A DNA stretch of 64,000 nucleotides. Source: an uncultured Opitutia bacterium. GTDB taxonomy: Bacteria > Verrucomicrobiota > Verrucomicrobiia > Opitutales > Opitutaceae. The position numbers and the translations under genes were made by a program. This document shows, piece by piece, positions 39,199 to 47,584 of this stretch (the first letter of the stretch is position 1; each line of letters opens with the position of its first letter). The DNA is taken from assembly GCA_903902745.1 (NCBI GenBank), contig CAIUWA010000015.1:1-64000 (forward strand), written 5' to 3'. The notes under the pieces were generated by a model that was not told where the DNA came from, searched no databases, and saw nothing but the letters and a program-made list of their open reading frames with translations.

Positions 39199-39275
39199 GG
39201 ACGCTTAGCTCAGTTGGTTAGAGCACGTGCTTCACACGCACGGGGTCACAGGTTCGAGTCCTGTAGCGTCCACCA
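39199..39275 (+). tRNA. tRNA-Val (anticodon CAC)
   Basis: A 77-nt cloverleaf: acceptor GGACGCT/AGCGTCC, D-arm GCTCAGTTGGTTAGAGC, anticodon stem CGTGC/GCACG with loop TTCACAC (anticodon CAC, reading GUG), and T-arm CAGGTTCGAGTCCTG. The 3' CCA is encoded. Confidence 0.96.
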
Positions 39276-39307
39276 GCCTTCGCCCGTCGCGTAGCGACCA
39301 GAAGGCT
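39275..39307 (+). repeat. Hairpin directly after tRNA-Val
   Basis: AGCCTTC/GAAGGCT (39275-39281, 39301-39307) encloses GTCGC/GCGAC (39286-39290, 39294-39298). It may be part of the CCGCCTTCGCC repeat family or a processing/termination hairpin; no T-run follows. Confidence 0.5.
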
Positions 39308-39611
39308 GCCACGCCGAAACTCGCGTTCAGCGAGTGAAGGCGGGCTTTAGCGCAGAGAACGGGCTACGGCTTGGCTAGCCAGTCTTCGCGCTCGCGACAG
39401 CGACGTGAAAACTGCCTCGCCGTTGCCTCGGCGAAGGCGGGCATTACCCTCCAGCCCGAAGTAGACCCTGTCCCGATCAAGAACCCTTGTTCACAGCGGG
39501 CGCGGACCGAAATCAGCCGCGATTCAAGGTTTGTGCGCCCCCAACGAATCGCACCATCCTTTCCCGCCCCCTTGTCACGCCGAAGCCTCGGCGAAGGCGG
39601 ATCCCCCCCCC
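39308..39611. other. Intergenic stretch with partial 'GGCGAAGGCGGG' repeats
   Basis: About 300 bp without a gene. It holds an ACTCGC/GCGAGT stem near 39319-39335, GCCTCGGCGAAGGCGGGCAT near 39425 and ACGCCGAAGCCTCGGCGAAG near 39578, all of one vocabulary. Confidence 0.5.
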
Positions 39612-40961
39612 ATGAAAAACTCCCCCTCACTTCCTCTCGCGATGCTTTCCGCATTGCTGTGCATCAACTCCACCCACGGTCAGGTCGCGGATGTGCCGAA
39701 CGCCAAGCCCGTCGCCGGGATTCCCGTCAACAACGTGGAGGCCAATGTGGGCTCCTACACCTTGCCCGAGCTCCTGAAGCTGGCCAACGGTCAGCCGGTC
39801 AAGGACGCCGCCACGTGGATCAATCAGCGCCGCCCGGAGATCCTCAAATTTTATGAGACGCAGGTCTATGGCCGGATTCCCGCCACCGCGCCCAAGGTGA
39901 CTTGGACCGTCGCCAGCGTTGACCGGGCCGCCCTGGGTGGCACCGCTATTTTGAAACTGCTGGTCGGCCACATGGGCGGCCCGGATGGGCCGGCGATCAA
40001 CGTGACGCTCTATACACCCGCCCATGCGACCAAGCCTGTGCCCGTGTTGGTAGGCATCCAGTTTGGCGCACGTCCGGCAGCTCCCGCTGCTGGTCCAAGT
40101 ACGGCCGCCAACGCGGCACCCGCCGCAGCGACTCCCGCGGCGACGTCCGTCAAGGTCGCCCCCGGCGCGCGCGGAGCTGGTGGTGGTCCCGTTGGTCCGC
40201 CCATCGCGCGGTTGATCGAGGCCGGATTTGGCTATGCCTCGCTTTCGAAGGGTGACATCGAGACCGACATCGAGGGCCCCACGCTGAATCCCAACATCAA
40301 CATTGCCCGCAAGCTTGGGCTCGCGCCCGGCCAGACCGCCCCGGCGGCGGACGAGTGGGGTGCCATCGCCGCCTGGGCCTGGGGCCTCAGCCGGCTCGAG
40401 GACTACTTTGAAACCGACCACGACGTGGACGCCAAGCGCGTGGCCATCACGGGCGGCTCCCGCCTGGGCAAAACCGTCTTGTGGGCGGGCGTGAACGATC
40501 CGCGCATCGCGCTGGTCATCGCCTGCAGCAGTGGCGAAGGCGGCGCGGCACTGGCCCGGCGCAACTACGGCGAGACCATTGCGCACCTCGTCGCGCCGAC
40601 GCGCTATCCGTATCAGTTTGCCGCCAACTATCAGAAATACGCCGCGCATCCGGAGGAAATGCCGATGGACACGCACCTGCTCGTCGCGGCCATGGCCCCG
40701 CGCCCGCTGCTGCTCCACGCCGCGGCCAACGGCGACAACTGGTCCGACCCGAAGGGCGAGTACCTCGCCGCCATCGCCGCGACCCCCGCCTATAAGTTGT
40801 TGGGCAAACAAGGCGTGGAGCGCACCGCGCAGCAGGAGCCGGTCACGTCCGAATTCGTGGGGGACGACCTCGCCTTCTACCTGAATAACGGCGGCCACGC
40901 CGCCCTGAACTGGGATATCGCCCTGCAATACCTGACCAAGCATCTCCAGCCCGGGAAGTAG
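39612..40961 (+). CDS. Secreted alpha/beta hydrolase, CE15 glucuronoyl esterase-like
   Basis: A 449-aa protein with a signal peptide (MKNSPSLPLAMLSALLCINS, cleavage near HGQ). The serine nucleophile motif is ITGGSRLGKTVLWAG, followed by CSSGEGGAALARRNYGE, as in CE15 enzymes, and a C-terminal GGHAALN His. An Ala/Pro-rich insert lies around residues 154-195. CE15 esterases cut ester links between glucuronate and other polymers; other substrates are possible. Confidence 0.8.
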   Translation: MKNSPSLPLAMLSALLCINSTHGQVADVPNAKPVAGIPVNNVEANVGSYTLPELLKLANGQPVKDAATWINQRRPEILKFYETQVYGRIPATAPKVTWTVASVDRAALGGTAILKLLVGHMGGPDGPAINVTLYTPAHATKPVPVLVGIQFGARPAAPAAGPSTAANAAPAAATPAATSVKVAPGARGAGGGPVGPPIARLIEAGFGYASLSKGDIETDIEGPTLNPNINIARKLGLAPGQTAPAADEWGAIAAWAWGLSRLEDYFETDHDVDAKRVAITGGSRLGKTVLWAGVNDPRIALVIACSSGEGGAALARRNYGETIAHLVAPTRYPYQFAANYQKYAAHPEEMPMDTHLLVAAMAPRPLLLHAAANGDNWSDPKGEYLAAIAATPAYKLLGKQGVERTAQQEPVTSEFVGDDLAFYLNNGGHAALNWDIALQYLTKHLQPGK

Positions 40962-41055
40962 GCGGGATGGCGGAGGAGGACGGATGCCTGAGGCCGGATG
41001 ACTGGAGAGGTTTGAGCGCACCGGGCCATTCAGGGCCCATTTAAAATTCCTTCGG

Positions 41056-41139
41056 AAGGTCTCACGCGAAGGCGCGAAGAGCGCGAAGTTTTGATTTTTT
41101 TGATCGAACCCAATCCCTGATCGACTTCGCGTGCAACCT
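41056..41139. repeat. Truncated hairpin element, 'GCGAAG' vocabulary
   Basis: The left arm has the full set of words (CTCACGCGAAGGCGCGAAGA and more), but the right arm keeps only CTTCGCGTGCAACCTT. It appears to have lost inner words from one arm. Confidence 0.7.
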
Positions 41140-41197
41140 TCGGGATGTCGGTTTCCACATTGAACGTTTTCCGGTCCATCCCCACCTAAGTTCCCCG

Positions 41198-42085
41198 ATG
41201 TCTTCCACCGACGACACGCTGCAGCACGTCTCTGACACCGCTCTCTGGGTGGCTTATTATCGCGCCGAGGAATCCGATCGGCCCGACGCGCTCTTTCGCG
41301 ATCCTTACGCGAAGCTCCTCGCCGGCGAGCGCGGCCGCCGGATTGCCGGCGGCATGGGCCCGACCTCGCGGTACACCCGCTGGACCCTCGCGATCCGCAC
41401 GGTGATCATCGACCGGTTCATCGACGCCGCGATCCGCGACGCCGGCGTGGACACGGTGCTCAACCTTGGCGCCGGCCTGGACTCACGGCCTTATCGCATG
41501 ACGACGCTCCCCGGGTCGCTGCGCTGGATCGAGGTGGATCACGTCCAGATCATTGACCACAAGGCATCCCTTCTCGCTTCGGAGAAGCCCCGCTGCCAGC
41601 TCGAGCGGATCAGCCTCGACCTGGCGGACCGGGCTGCCCGCCGGCAACTGTTCGCCGACATCAGCCGCCGTGCTGGCAAGGTGCTCGTTTTGACGGAAGG
41701 CGTCCTGCCTTACCTTACGCCCGAAGCCGTCTCCGACCTTGCCGCGGACCTTCACGCCTGTCCCAACTTCGATTTCTGGATTGCCGAATATTTTTCCCCG
41801 GAGTCCTACCGCTACATCAATCATCCCCACCACCGGAAAAAGATGAGGAACGCCCCGTTCCGCTTCTTCCCCGACGATTGGTTCGGCTTCTTCCAATCCC
41901 GCGGCTGGCTCCCCGAGGAAACCCGCTACATCGGCGAGGAAACGATCAAACTCGGTCGCAAGCCCCCCATGCCCTGGTACGGCTTCCTCTTCCGCCTGTT
42001 CGTCCCACGCGCCCAATGGCAGCGCTTCCGCCGCATGACCGGCTACACCCTCTTCGTCCGCAACGCGGGCAATCCGGCAAACTAG
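41198..42085 (+). CDS. Class I SAM-dependent methyltransferase (leucine carboxyl methyltransferase / PPM1-like family)
   Basis: A 295-aa enzyme. The N-terminal TALWVAYYRAEESDRPDALFRDPYA is the family hallmark. SAM-binding motif VLNLGAGLDSRPYR, the acidic IEVDHVQII, and LVLTEGVLPYLT follow. Related genes often methylate polyketides or small acids; no substrate can be deduced here, and no biosynthetic cluster surrounds it. Confidence 0.85.
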   Translation: MSSTDDTLQHVSDTALWVAYYRAEESDRPDALFRDPYAKLLAGERGRRIAGGMGPTSRYTRWTLAIRTVIIDRFIDAAIRDAGVDTVLNLGAGLDSRPYRMTTLPGSLRWIEVDHVQIIDHKASLLASEKPRCQLERISLDLADRAARRQLFADISRRAGKVLVLTEGVLPYLTPEAVSDLAADLHACPNFDFWIAEYFSPESYRYINHPHHRKKMRNAPFRFFPDDWFGFFQSRGWLPEETRYIGEETIKLGRKPPMPWYGFLFRLFVPRAQWQRFRRMTGYTLFVRNAGNPAN

Positions 42086-42177
42086 CCGCCGGTCCCCAAC
42101 CTCTGGTTACTGGCGAAGGCGGGCGTTTCTCCTCTGGTCACGATAGGTATGACCCCGTGGTCGTCGTCTCATCCGGC

Positions 42178-42198
42178 TTTTCACGTAATACGTGAAAA
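42178..42198. promoter_or_regulatory. 21-bp near-perfect palindrome
   Basis: TTTTCACGTA (42178-42187) and TACGTGAAAA (42189-42198) flank a single A. It is 60 bp upstream of the proposed start of the next gene, and looks like a dimeric repressor operator. Confidence 0.5.
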
Positions 42199-42258
42199 TG
42201 CGGTTTGGACTGGGGGATGACGGAGGTGGGGCGAAAGCGGGGGACAGGAGGATCTGGA

Positions 42259-43248
42259 ATGGGGGATGTGAGTTGCGGTGGGTTGCCGAATACTGCAATT
42301 CCTTGCGGAATTAAATGCCGGAGTCCCGTCGAGCTTTTGCTCACGAAAACCAAACCGTCTTCCAGTAGTCTGGCCGGTCTTGCGCTGATCGTCCTGGCGA
42401 TCGGCTTTGCGATCTATGAATTCACCGCGGCCCGCCAGGCGGAGGCATCGCTCGCCACGGCCAATCACGAACATCAGGTCGACCAGGCGCGGCTGCAGGA
42501 GCTGGCCAATGACGCCCGGGTGGCGGCGCAGAAGCAGGCAGATTTGCAGAAGCTGGTGGACGAACACCAGCGGGTCGCCGCCGTCGCCGCACCGGCGCCC
42601 GTGAGTGATGAAGCCTCCCAGGCGGACAAGGCGGCCAAGGCCGCGGCCGCCGCGCGGATGGCCAAGGCCACCGGGTTGGCGGACGGGCAGGCTTTTTTGT
42701 CCTCCTTTGGTCAGTCACGCGAGATGCTGGTTGAAATCGGCAAGGCCCAGATCGGACGGAATTACGCCCAGTTTTTCCGCTTGGCCGGGCTCAGCCCGGC
42801 CCAGATCGATGACCTGGAGAACCAGACCGCCGCCCATTGGCTCGACACGATCACCGTGGCGCCCAACAGCATTCATCCCGGCGACCCCGAGCTGCCGGAC
42901 GACAAGCTCAAGACGATCCTGGGCGACCAGGGCTTTCAACAGCTCCAGGATTACCGGCGCATCCAGCCGCTGCAGGGAATGGTGAGCGACATTTCCAGTC
43001 TCGCCACGTCCGCCCCGCTTACGCCCGAACAGGCCACCCAGCTCTTGGGCATTCTGGGCAATGCCAGCGACAGCTATCGCGGCGGCGGGAAAGCCAATCC
43101 CCAGCTCATCGATTGGAGTCAGGTGCTGGTCCAGGCGCAGGGCGTGTTGTCCGAAGCCCAGCTCACCGCCTTGAAAGCCGAGGCGCAACTGCCGCAGGTC
43201 ATGTCGTTGGTGAAGCAGTTTTATCAGAATCAGCCGACGGGGAAGTAG
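42259..43248 (+). CDS. Membrane-anchored coiled-coil protein of unknown function
   Basis: A 329-aa protein. One transmembrane segment (LAGLALIVLAIGFAIYEF, about 39-56) is followed by an Ala/Glu/Gln-rich coiled coil (about 58-140) and a helical C-terminal domain. ATG 42259 has AGGAGG 7 bp upstream; a longer frame from a TTG at 42205 exists. No family is recognised. The C-terminal part, with QNYx and repeated LSxAQ motifs, might bind a partner on the periplasmic side. Confidence 0.65.
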   Translation: MGDVSCGGLPNTAIPCGIKCRSPVELLLTKTKPSSSSLAGLALIVLAIGFAIYEFTAARQAEASLATANHEHQVDQARLQELANDARVAAQKQADLQKLVDEHQRVAAVAAPAPVSDEASQADKAAKAAAAARMAKATGLADGQAFLSSFGQSREMLVEIGKAQIGRNYAQFFRLAGLSPAQIDDLENQTAAHWLDTITVAPNSIHPGDPELPDDKLKTILGDQGFQQLQDYRRIQPLQGMVSDISSLATSAPLTPEQATQLLGILGNASDSYRGGGKANPQLIDWSQVLVQAQGVLSEAQLTALKAEAQLPQVMSLVKQFYQNQPTGK

Positions 43249-43255
43249 GGTCGGT

Positions 43256-43317
43256 CCGCCTTCGCTAAAGCTCCGGCGAGACAAGCCCGCCTTCGCCGAG
43301 GCTTCGTCGAGACAGGG
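43256..43317. repeat. Inverted 'CCGCCTTCGCC' repeat
   Basis: GTCCGCCTTCGCTAAAGCTC and CCCGCCTTCGCCGAGGCTTC are two copies of the vocabulary also seen at 1.4 and 39.4-39.6 kb, followed by a GACAGGGGACCGGGTGACAG word run. Confidence 0.5.
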
Positions 43318-43346
43318 GACCGGGTGACAGAGGACGGAGGACGGAA

Positions 43347-43440
43347 TTTTTCACGCGAAGCCGTGAAGTTCGCGAAGCCGGATTGGGTTTGGGTTCGATC
43401 CTAAATAATCTCCGCGACTTTCGCGTCTTCGCGTGAGACC
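43347..43440. repeat. Hairpin element, 'GCGAAG' vocabulary
   Basis: The left arm includes TTTCACGCGAAGCCGTGAAG and the right arm ends CGCGTCTTCGCGTGAGACC. The loop contains GGTTCGATCC. It lies between the convergent coiled-coil and TPR genes. Confidence 0.85.
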
Positions 43441-43450
43441 GGCCGGCAGC

Positions 43451-45610
43451 CTACGGTTTGGCGGGGCCCGACTGCTGGAGCAGCTGTTGCGCGTTGCGCA
43501 GGTTGTTGCGGGCCTGGGTGAAGTTCGGGTCGAGGCGCAGGGCGGTGGCGAAATGGATGGCGGCCTCGGGCAGGCGGCCCGGGGTTTGGGCGAGGGCAAT
43601 GCCGAGGCTGTTCTCGGCGAGGGCGAAATCCGGACGGGCGCGCAGGGCGGCCTCGAAATGGGTGACGGCCTCGGGCAGGCGGCCGGGAATATTCAGCAGG
43701 GCGATGCCAAGGTTGGTGTGAGCCTCCGCAAAGTCGGGACGGAGGCGCAGCGCGATGCCGAAATGATCCAGCGCCTCGGCGGCCCGGCCGGGAACGCGGA
43801 GCAGGATGTTGCCAAGGCTGTAATGGGCATCGGCGGAGCCGGGCTGAAGCCGCAGGGCGGCCTCGTACTCGGCGATGGCTTGGCCGGTGAGTGACGGATC
43901 GCCCGCCAGCAGCCGCCCGAGATGCAGATGGGCCTCGGCGAAGTCGGGCTTGAGGCGGAGCGCGGCCTCGAATTCCGCCCCGGCCTCCGCGAGCCGGCGC
44001 TGATCCTGCATGAGGGCGAGGCCGAGGGCGTCGTGGACGAGTGGGTCCGCGGGATCGACGCGCAGCGAGGCCTGGTATTCCGCAATGGCCTCGGGCAGGC
44101 GGCCGGGCACATCCGACAGGGCCAGCGCGAGCTTGTCGTGGGTCGACTTCCGGTCCGGCCGGAGGCGGCGGGCCTCCTCGAGATGGCCGACGGCCTCGGC
44201 CTGTCGCGCGGGATCGTGCAGCAGGGCGGTGCCGAGATTCTCATGGATCTCGGCGAACCGCGGGCTGATCCGCAGCGCCTTCTCGAATTCGGCAATGGCC
44301 TCGGTCATTTGTCCAGGCACGGCGGCCAGCGCGGCGCCATAGTGGTTGTGCGCGATGGCCGAGGCCGGGCTCAGTTCCGCCGCGGTGCGATAGAAAGTCA
44401 CAGGGTCCCGATACCGGCCGCACTGCTGCCAAGTGAGCGTTCCCAACACGGCGAGAACGAGGCCCGCCGCGGCCGGAGCCAGGCGGCGCACCGCGGGCGG
44501 CAGGACGTCCACGCGCGTCGCGAGCAGCGCGGCCAGCGGAATGATCAGGGCCACGCTGGAGAGATACTGCAGGTGGTCGGCGACGTAGGAGAAGACGAAC
44601 CACTCCACGTTGAAAAACCCGAGGACCGGCGCGAGCGTCCCGGCGAAGCAGAGAAACGCGGCCAGCGGCCCGCGTTGTGAGCGGGCGAGGAAACAGAGTC
44701 CCGCGGCCAGCGCGATCGCGGCCAAGGGAAACAGATACTGCCAGGCGGCGGAGGGATCCACCGACCAGCGCGGATAAAAAAACGTCAGGCCGGCGGGCCA
44801 GGCGAGTTTGCCGCCGTAGAACCAGAGGGCGCGTCCGGCCGTCAGGAGGCGCTGCACCGGTGTCAGCGCGAGATCCGCGGCGATCCCGGCGAGCAGCCGG
44901 TGCTCGACCACGAGCGTGACGGCGCTCATGCCGGCGCAGAGCGCGAACCAAGGCAGCAGCGGCCGGACATCGCGGTGCCAGTCGAGGCGCCCGCGCTGCC
45001 ACCAGGCCACGACCAGCAGCGCGGCGGGGAGCGTCACGACGGCGGTCTTGCTCAGCAGCGCCAGCGCGAACAGTCCAAGCGCGAGCCTGTAAGTCGAAGG
45101 CCGGCGCTGCGATTCGAAGCGCAGGTAGGCGAGGGCGGCGCCGAGGGCGAAGACGGTTGAAAGGGTGTTCTTCTGCTCAGCGATCCACGCGACGGATTCG
45201 ACGCAGACCGGATGGAGCGCGAAAAGGAACGCCCCGAGCCAGGCGCCGGGCAGGCGCAGGGCGCGCATGAGGCCGACGAGGAGGAGGGCGGCGCCCGCGT
45301 GCAGGAGGACATTGACCAGATGGTAGCCGGTCACGGCGTCGCCCCACAGCCGGTACTCGAGCCAGAATGCGGAATGGAGCACCGGATAATACTGCTGGGT
45401 CGCGCCGAGCTCGAACCAGATGCGCGCGAGCCCGCCGGCGGACTGCAGCTCCGGCCGGGTGATGTGGAGATCGTCGTCGATGATCCGCCCGCCGTGCAGC
45501 GCGGGGAAATAGGCGAGCAGGACGGCGCCGAGGAGCAGGGCGGCCAGCAGCCCATCCCGGCGGCGATCCCGCGGGATCGAAGGGTCAGGAGTCCGAAGCA
45601 CAGCCGCCAT
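43451..45610 (-). CDS. TPR-repeat integral membrane glycosyltransferase-like protein (TMTC-like)
   Basis: A 719-aa protein. The N-terminal half (about 20-410) has some ten membrane segments and the GGRIIDDDLHITRP loop, with paired acidic residues as in GT-C type/TMTC proteins. The C-terminal half (about 430-715) is a tetratricopeptide array of eight or so repeats of about 36 residues, such as PGRLPEAVTHFEAALRARPD. In animals TMTC proteins are O-mannosyltransferases; bacterial members are uncharacterised. The near-identical repeats suggest recent expansion. Confidence 0.8.
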   Translation of the reverse strand: MAAVLRTPDPSIPRDRRRDGLLAALLLGAVLLAYFPALHGGRIIDDDLHITRPELQSAGGLARIWFELGATQQYYPVLHSAFWLEYRLWGDAVTGYHLVNVLLHAGAALLLVGLMRALRLPGAWLGAFLFALHPVCVESVAWIAEQKNTLSTVFALGAALAYLRFESQRRPSTYRLALGLFALALLSKTAVVTLPAALLVVAWWQRGRLDWHRDVRPLLPWFALCAGMSAVTLVVEHRLLAGIAADLALTPVQRLLTAGRALWFYGGKLAWPAGLTFFYPRWSVDPSAAWQYLFPLAAIALAAGLCFLARSQRGPLAAFLCFAGTLAPVLGFFNVEWFVFSYVADHLQYLSSVALIIPLAALLATRVDVLPPAVRRLAPAAAGLVLAVLGTLTWQQCGRYRDPVTFYRTAAELSPASAIAHNHYGAALAAVPGQMTEAIAEFEKALRISPRFAEIHENLGTALLHDPARQAEAVGHLEEARRLRPDRKSTHDKLALALSDVPGRLPEAIAEYQASLRVDPADPLVHDALGLALMQDQRRLAEAGAEFEAALRLKPDFAEAHLHLGRLLAGDPSLTGQAIAEYEAALRLQPGSADAHYSLGNILLRVPGRAAEALDHFGIALRLRPDFAEAHTNLGIALLNIPGRLPEAVTHFEAALRARPDFALAENSLGIALAQTPGRLPEAAIHFATALRLDPNFTQARNNLRNAQQLLQQSGPAKP

Positions 45611-45675
45611 GAACCGAAGAGAAATGAAACCGGTCGGTCTGTGCGCAAACCTTTTAAACTGGCAAACCTCCGGAG

Positions 45676-45772
45676 TGGTTCACGCGAAGCCGCGAAGGTC
45701 GCGAAGCCGATCAGGTTTTGGGATCGATCCCTAAAAGCACCCTTCGCGACCTACGCGGCTTCGAGTGACACC
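45676..45772. repeat. Hairpin element, 'GCGAAG' vocabulary
   Basis: The left arm holds CGAAGCCGCGAAGGTCGCGA and pairs with the right-arm words CTTCGCGACCTACGCGGCTT with one mismatch. The loop carries GGGATCGATCCC. Confidence 0.9.
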
Positions 45773-45847
45773 ATGGAACGAGACCAAATTGCCGGTGGCG
45801 CGGGAATTCAAGTTGGACACGGCGGGAAGGAAGCGGAAACTCCCGCC

Positions 45848-47533
45848 ATGGTGAACCCCGACCATGGTTCTGTGTCCGTTGAGAAATGCCGGCGTGGCGC
45901 TCTCGGAATTATTTCACTGCTGGCGTTCATGACCGTGCTGCCAACGGGCAGGCTTTCGGGCGCCGAGGCGGTTTTCAATGTACTGAACTATGGCGCCCGC
46001 CCCGACGGCTCGGCGCCCGTCACGGAGGCCATTCGCTCGGCGATCCAGGCGGCGAAGGCCGCAGGCGGCGGGACCGTGGTGATTCCGGCGGGGAATTACG
46101 TCACCGGCCCCATCGAGCTCGTCAGCAATCTCGTCTTTCGCATCGAAAGCGGCGCGGTGCTGCGTTTCCCGGCCACGCGGCTCCCGTATGCGCCGGGCCG
46201 CGTGCAGGGCATCGAGTGCCTCGCGCCCATTCCGCTGATTGGCGGGACTGGCTTGGAAAACGTCACGCTCACCGGTCGCGGCACGATCACCACCAATAAC
46301 GCGGAATGGGTCGCGCTGATGGGCGCGCCGGAGCCCAAGACCGCGACGAGCGCGGGCTCGGCCTTCGGCCCGGCGTGGAACCGGCTGCTTGGACTCCTGC
46401 AGCAAAAAACGCCGCAGCCGGAAAGCGAATACCTGAAGGCCGCGACCCTGTTGCGGCCCGACTTCATCCGGATGAAGGACTGCAAAAACGTCCTGATCGA
46501 AGGCATCCGCATGGTGGGCTCGTCCTTCTGGTCGGTTCATTTGCTCTACTCTGCCAACGTCGTGGTGTCGGGCGTTTCCCTGGAAACCTTTCCCGGGATC
46601 TTCACCGGCGGCATCTACATCGACTCGAGCCGGGATGTGCGGATCTCCGACTGCCAGTTCGATTGCGGCGACGATTCCATCACGCTGAAGGCCGGGAAGG
46701 ATGCAGACGGCCTGCGGGTGAACCGCCCGACGGAAAATGTTTCGATCACCAACTGCCTCATCCATCGCGGCTCCGGCGGCATCGTCATGGGCAGCGAAAC
46801 TTCCGGTGGTATCCGCAATGTGGTCGTAAGCAACGTGGTCTGCCAGGGCACGGAGGCCGGCATCAATATCAAGAGCGAGCGCGGCCGCGGCGGAAGCGTG
46901 GAGAATGTCCGGATCGACAACGTCATCATGGAGGACGTGGGCCGCGCCATCAGTGTTTCGCAGCATTACACGATGCAGGGCGAGACCCCGCCGCTGCCGG
47001 AACCGGTTTCCGTGCGCACGCCGGTGTTTCGCAACATCTCCATCAGCCGCGTCACCATCACCCGGGCGCGCGGCGGCTTCGACTTCAGCTGGAATCCCGT
47101 CACGGCCGGCACCGAGCCGCCGGAGCCGCCGGTGATGATCGCCATTGCGGGCCTGCCGGAACAGCCGATCGAGAACCTGCGCCTGAGCGATATCATCGCG
47201 TCAGGCCGGGGCGGACTGCGGGCGAGCGACACGGACGGCATGGAAATCAACAACGTCCAGGTCAACCCCGTGGCGCCGAGCCCGGCCTTCCTGATCCGGG
47301 ATGCGCGCGGCCTCCGGCTGGATCACGCCACCAGCCGGACGTTCACGGCCGGCACTCCGCTGATCCGGCTGGACCGGACTCCCGCCGCGAAGGTGGAGGG
47401 CGGAATGGAAGCGGGGGCCTTCCTGTCGACCGGCGCCGGCGAGGCCAAGGGGCTGCGGATCGATCCCGCGCAGATTTCCGCCCAGGAGAAGGCCTTTGAT
47501 TTCTGGGCCGGCATCGCGACGGTCAGCCAATAG
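45848..47533 (+). CDS. Secreted GH28-family glycosidase 2
   Basis: A 561-aa beta-helix enzyme with an N-terminal hydrophobic signal (GIISLLAFMTVL, cleavage near SGAEA). NVLNYGARPDGSAPVTEAIR is the usual start; IDSSRDVRISDCQFDCGDDSITLKAG has the catalytic Asp pair, and HRGSGGIVMGSETSGGIRNV follows. It differs enough from the protein at 28.5 kb to have another substrate. It is 51 bp upstream of a sulfatase, so sulfated pectin- or ulvan-like polymers are possible. The start could also be 45773. Confidence 0.87.
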   Translation: MVNPDHGSVSVEKCRRGALGIISLLAFMTVLPTGRLSGAEAVFNVLNYGARPDGSAPVTEAIRSAIQAAKAAGGGTVVIPAGNYVTGPIELVSNLVFRIESGAVLRFPATRLPYAPGRVQGIECLAPIPLIGGTGLENVTLTGRGTITTNNAEWVALMGAPEPKTATSAGSAFGPAWNRLLGLLQQKTPQPESEYLKAATLLRPDFIRMKDCKNVLIEGIRMVGSSFWSVHLLYSANVVVSGVSLETFPGIFTGGIYIDSSRDVRISDCQFDCGDDSITLKAGKDADGLRVNRPTENVSITNCLIHRGSGGIVMGSETSGGIRNVVVSNVVCQGTEAGINIKSERGRGGSVENVRIDNVIMEDVGRAISVSQHYTMQGETPPLPEPVSVRTPVFRNISISRVTITRARGGFDFSWNPVTAGTEPPEPPVMIAIAGLPEQPIENLRLSDIIASGRGGLRASDTDGMEINNVQVNPVAPSPAFLIRDARGLRLDHATSRTFTAGTPLIRLDRTPAAKVEGGMEAGAFLSTGAGEAKGLRIDPAQISAQEKAFDFWAGIATVSQ

Positions 47534-47584
47534 CGTTGAGCACTGCCGGCGGTCTTTTCTGCGCCCATTCGTTTCCATCCTCCC

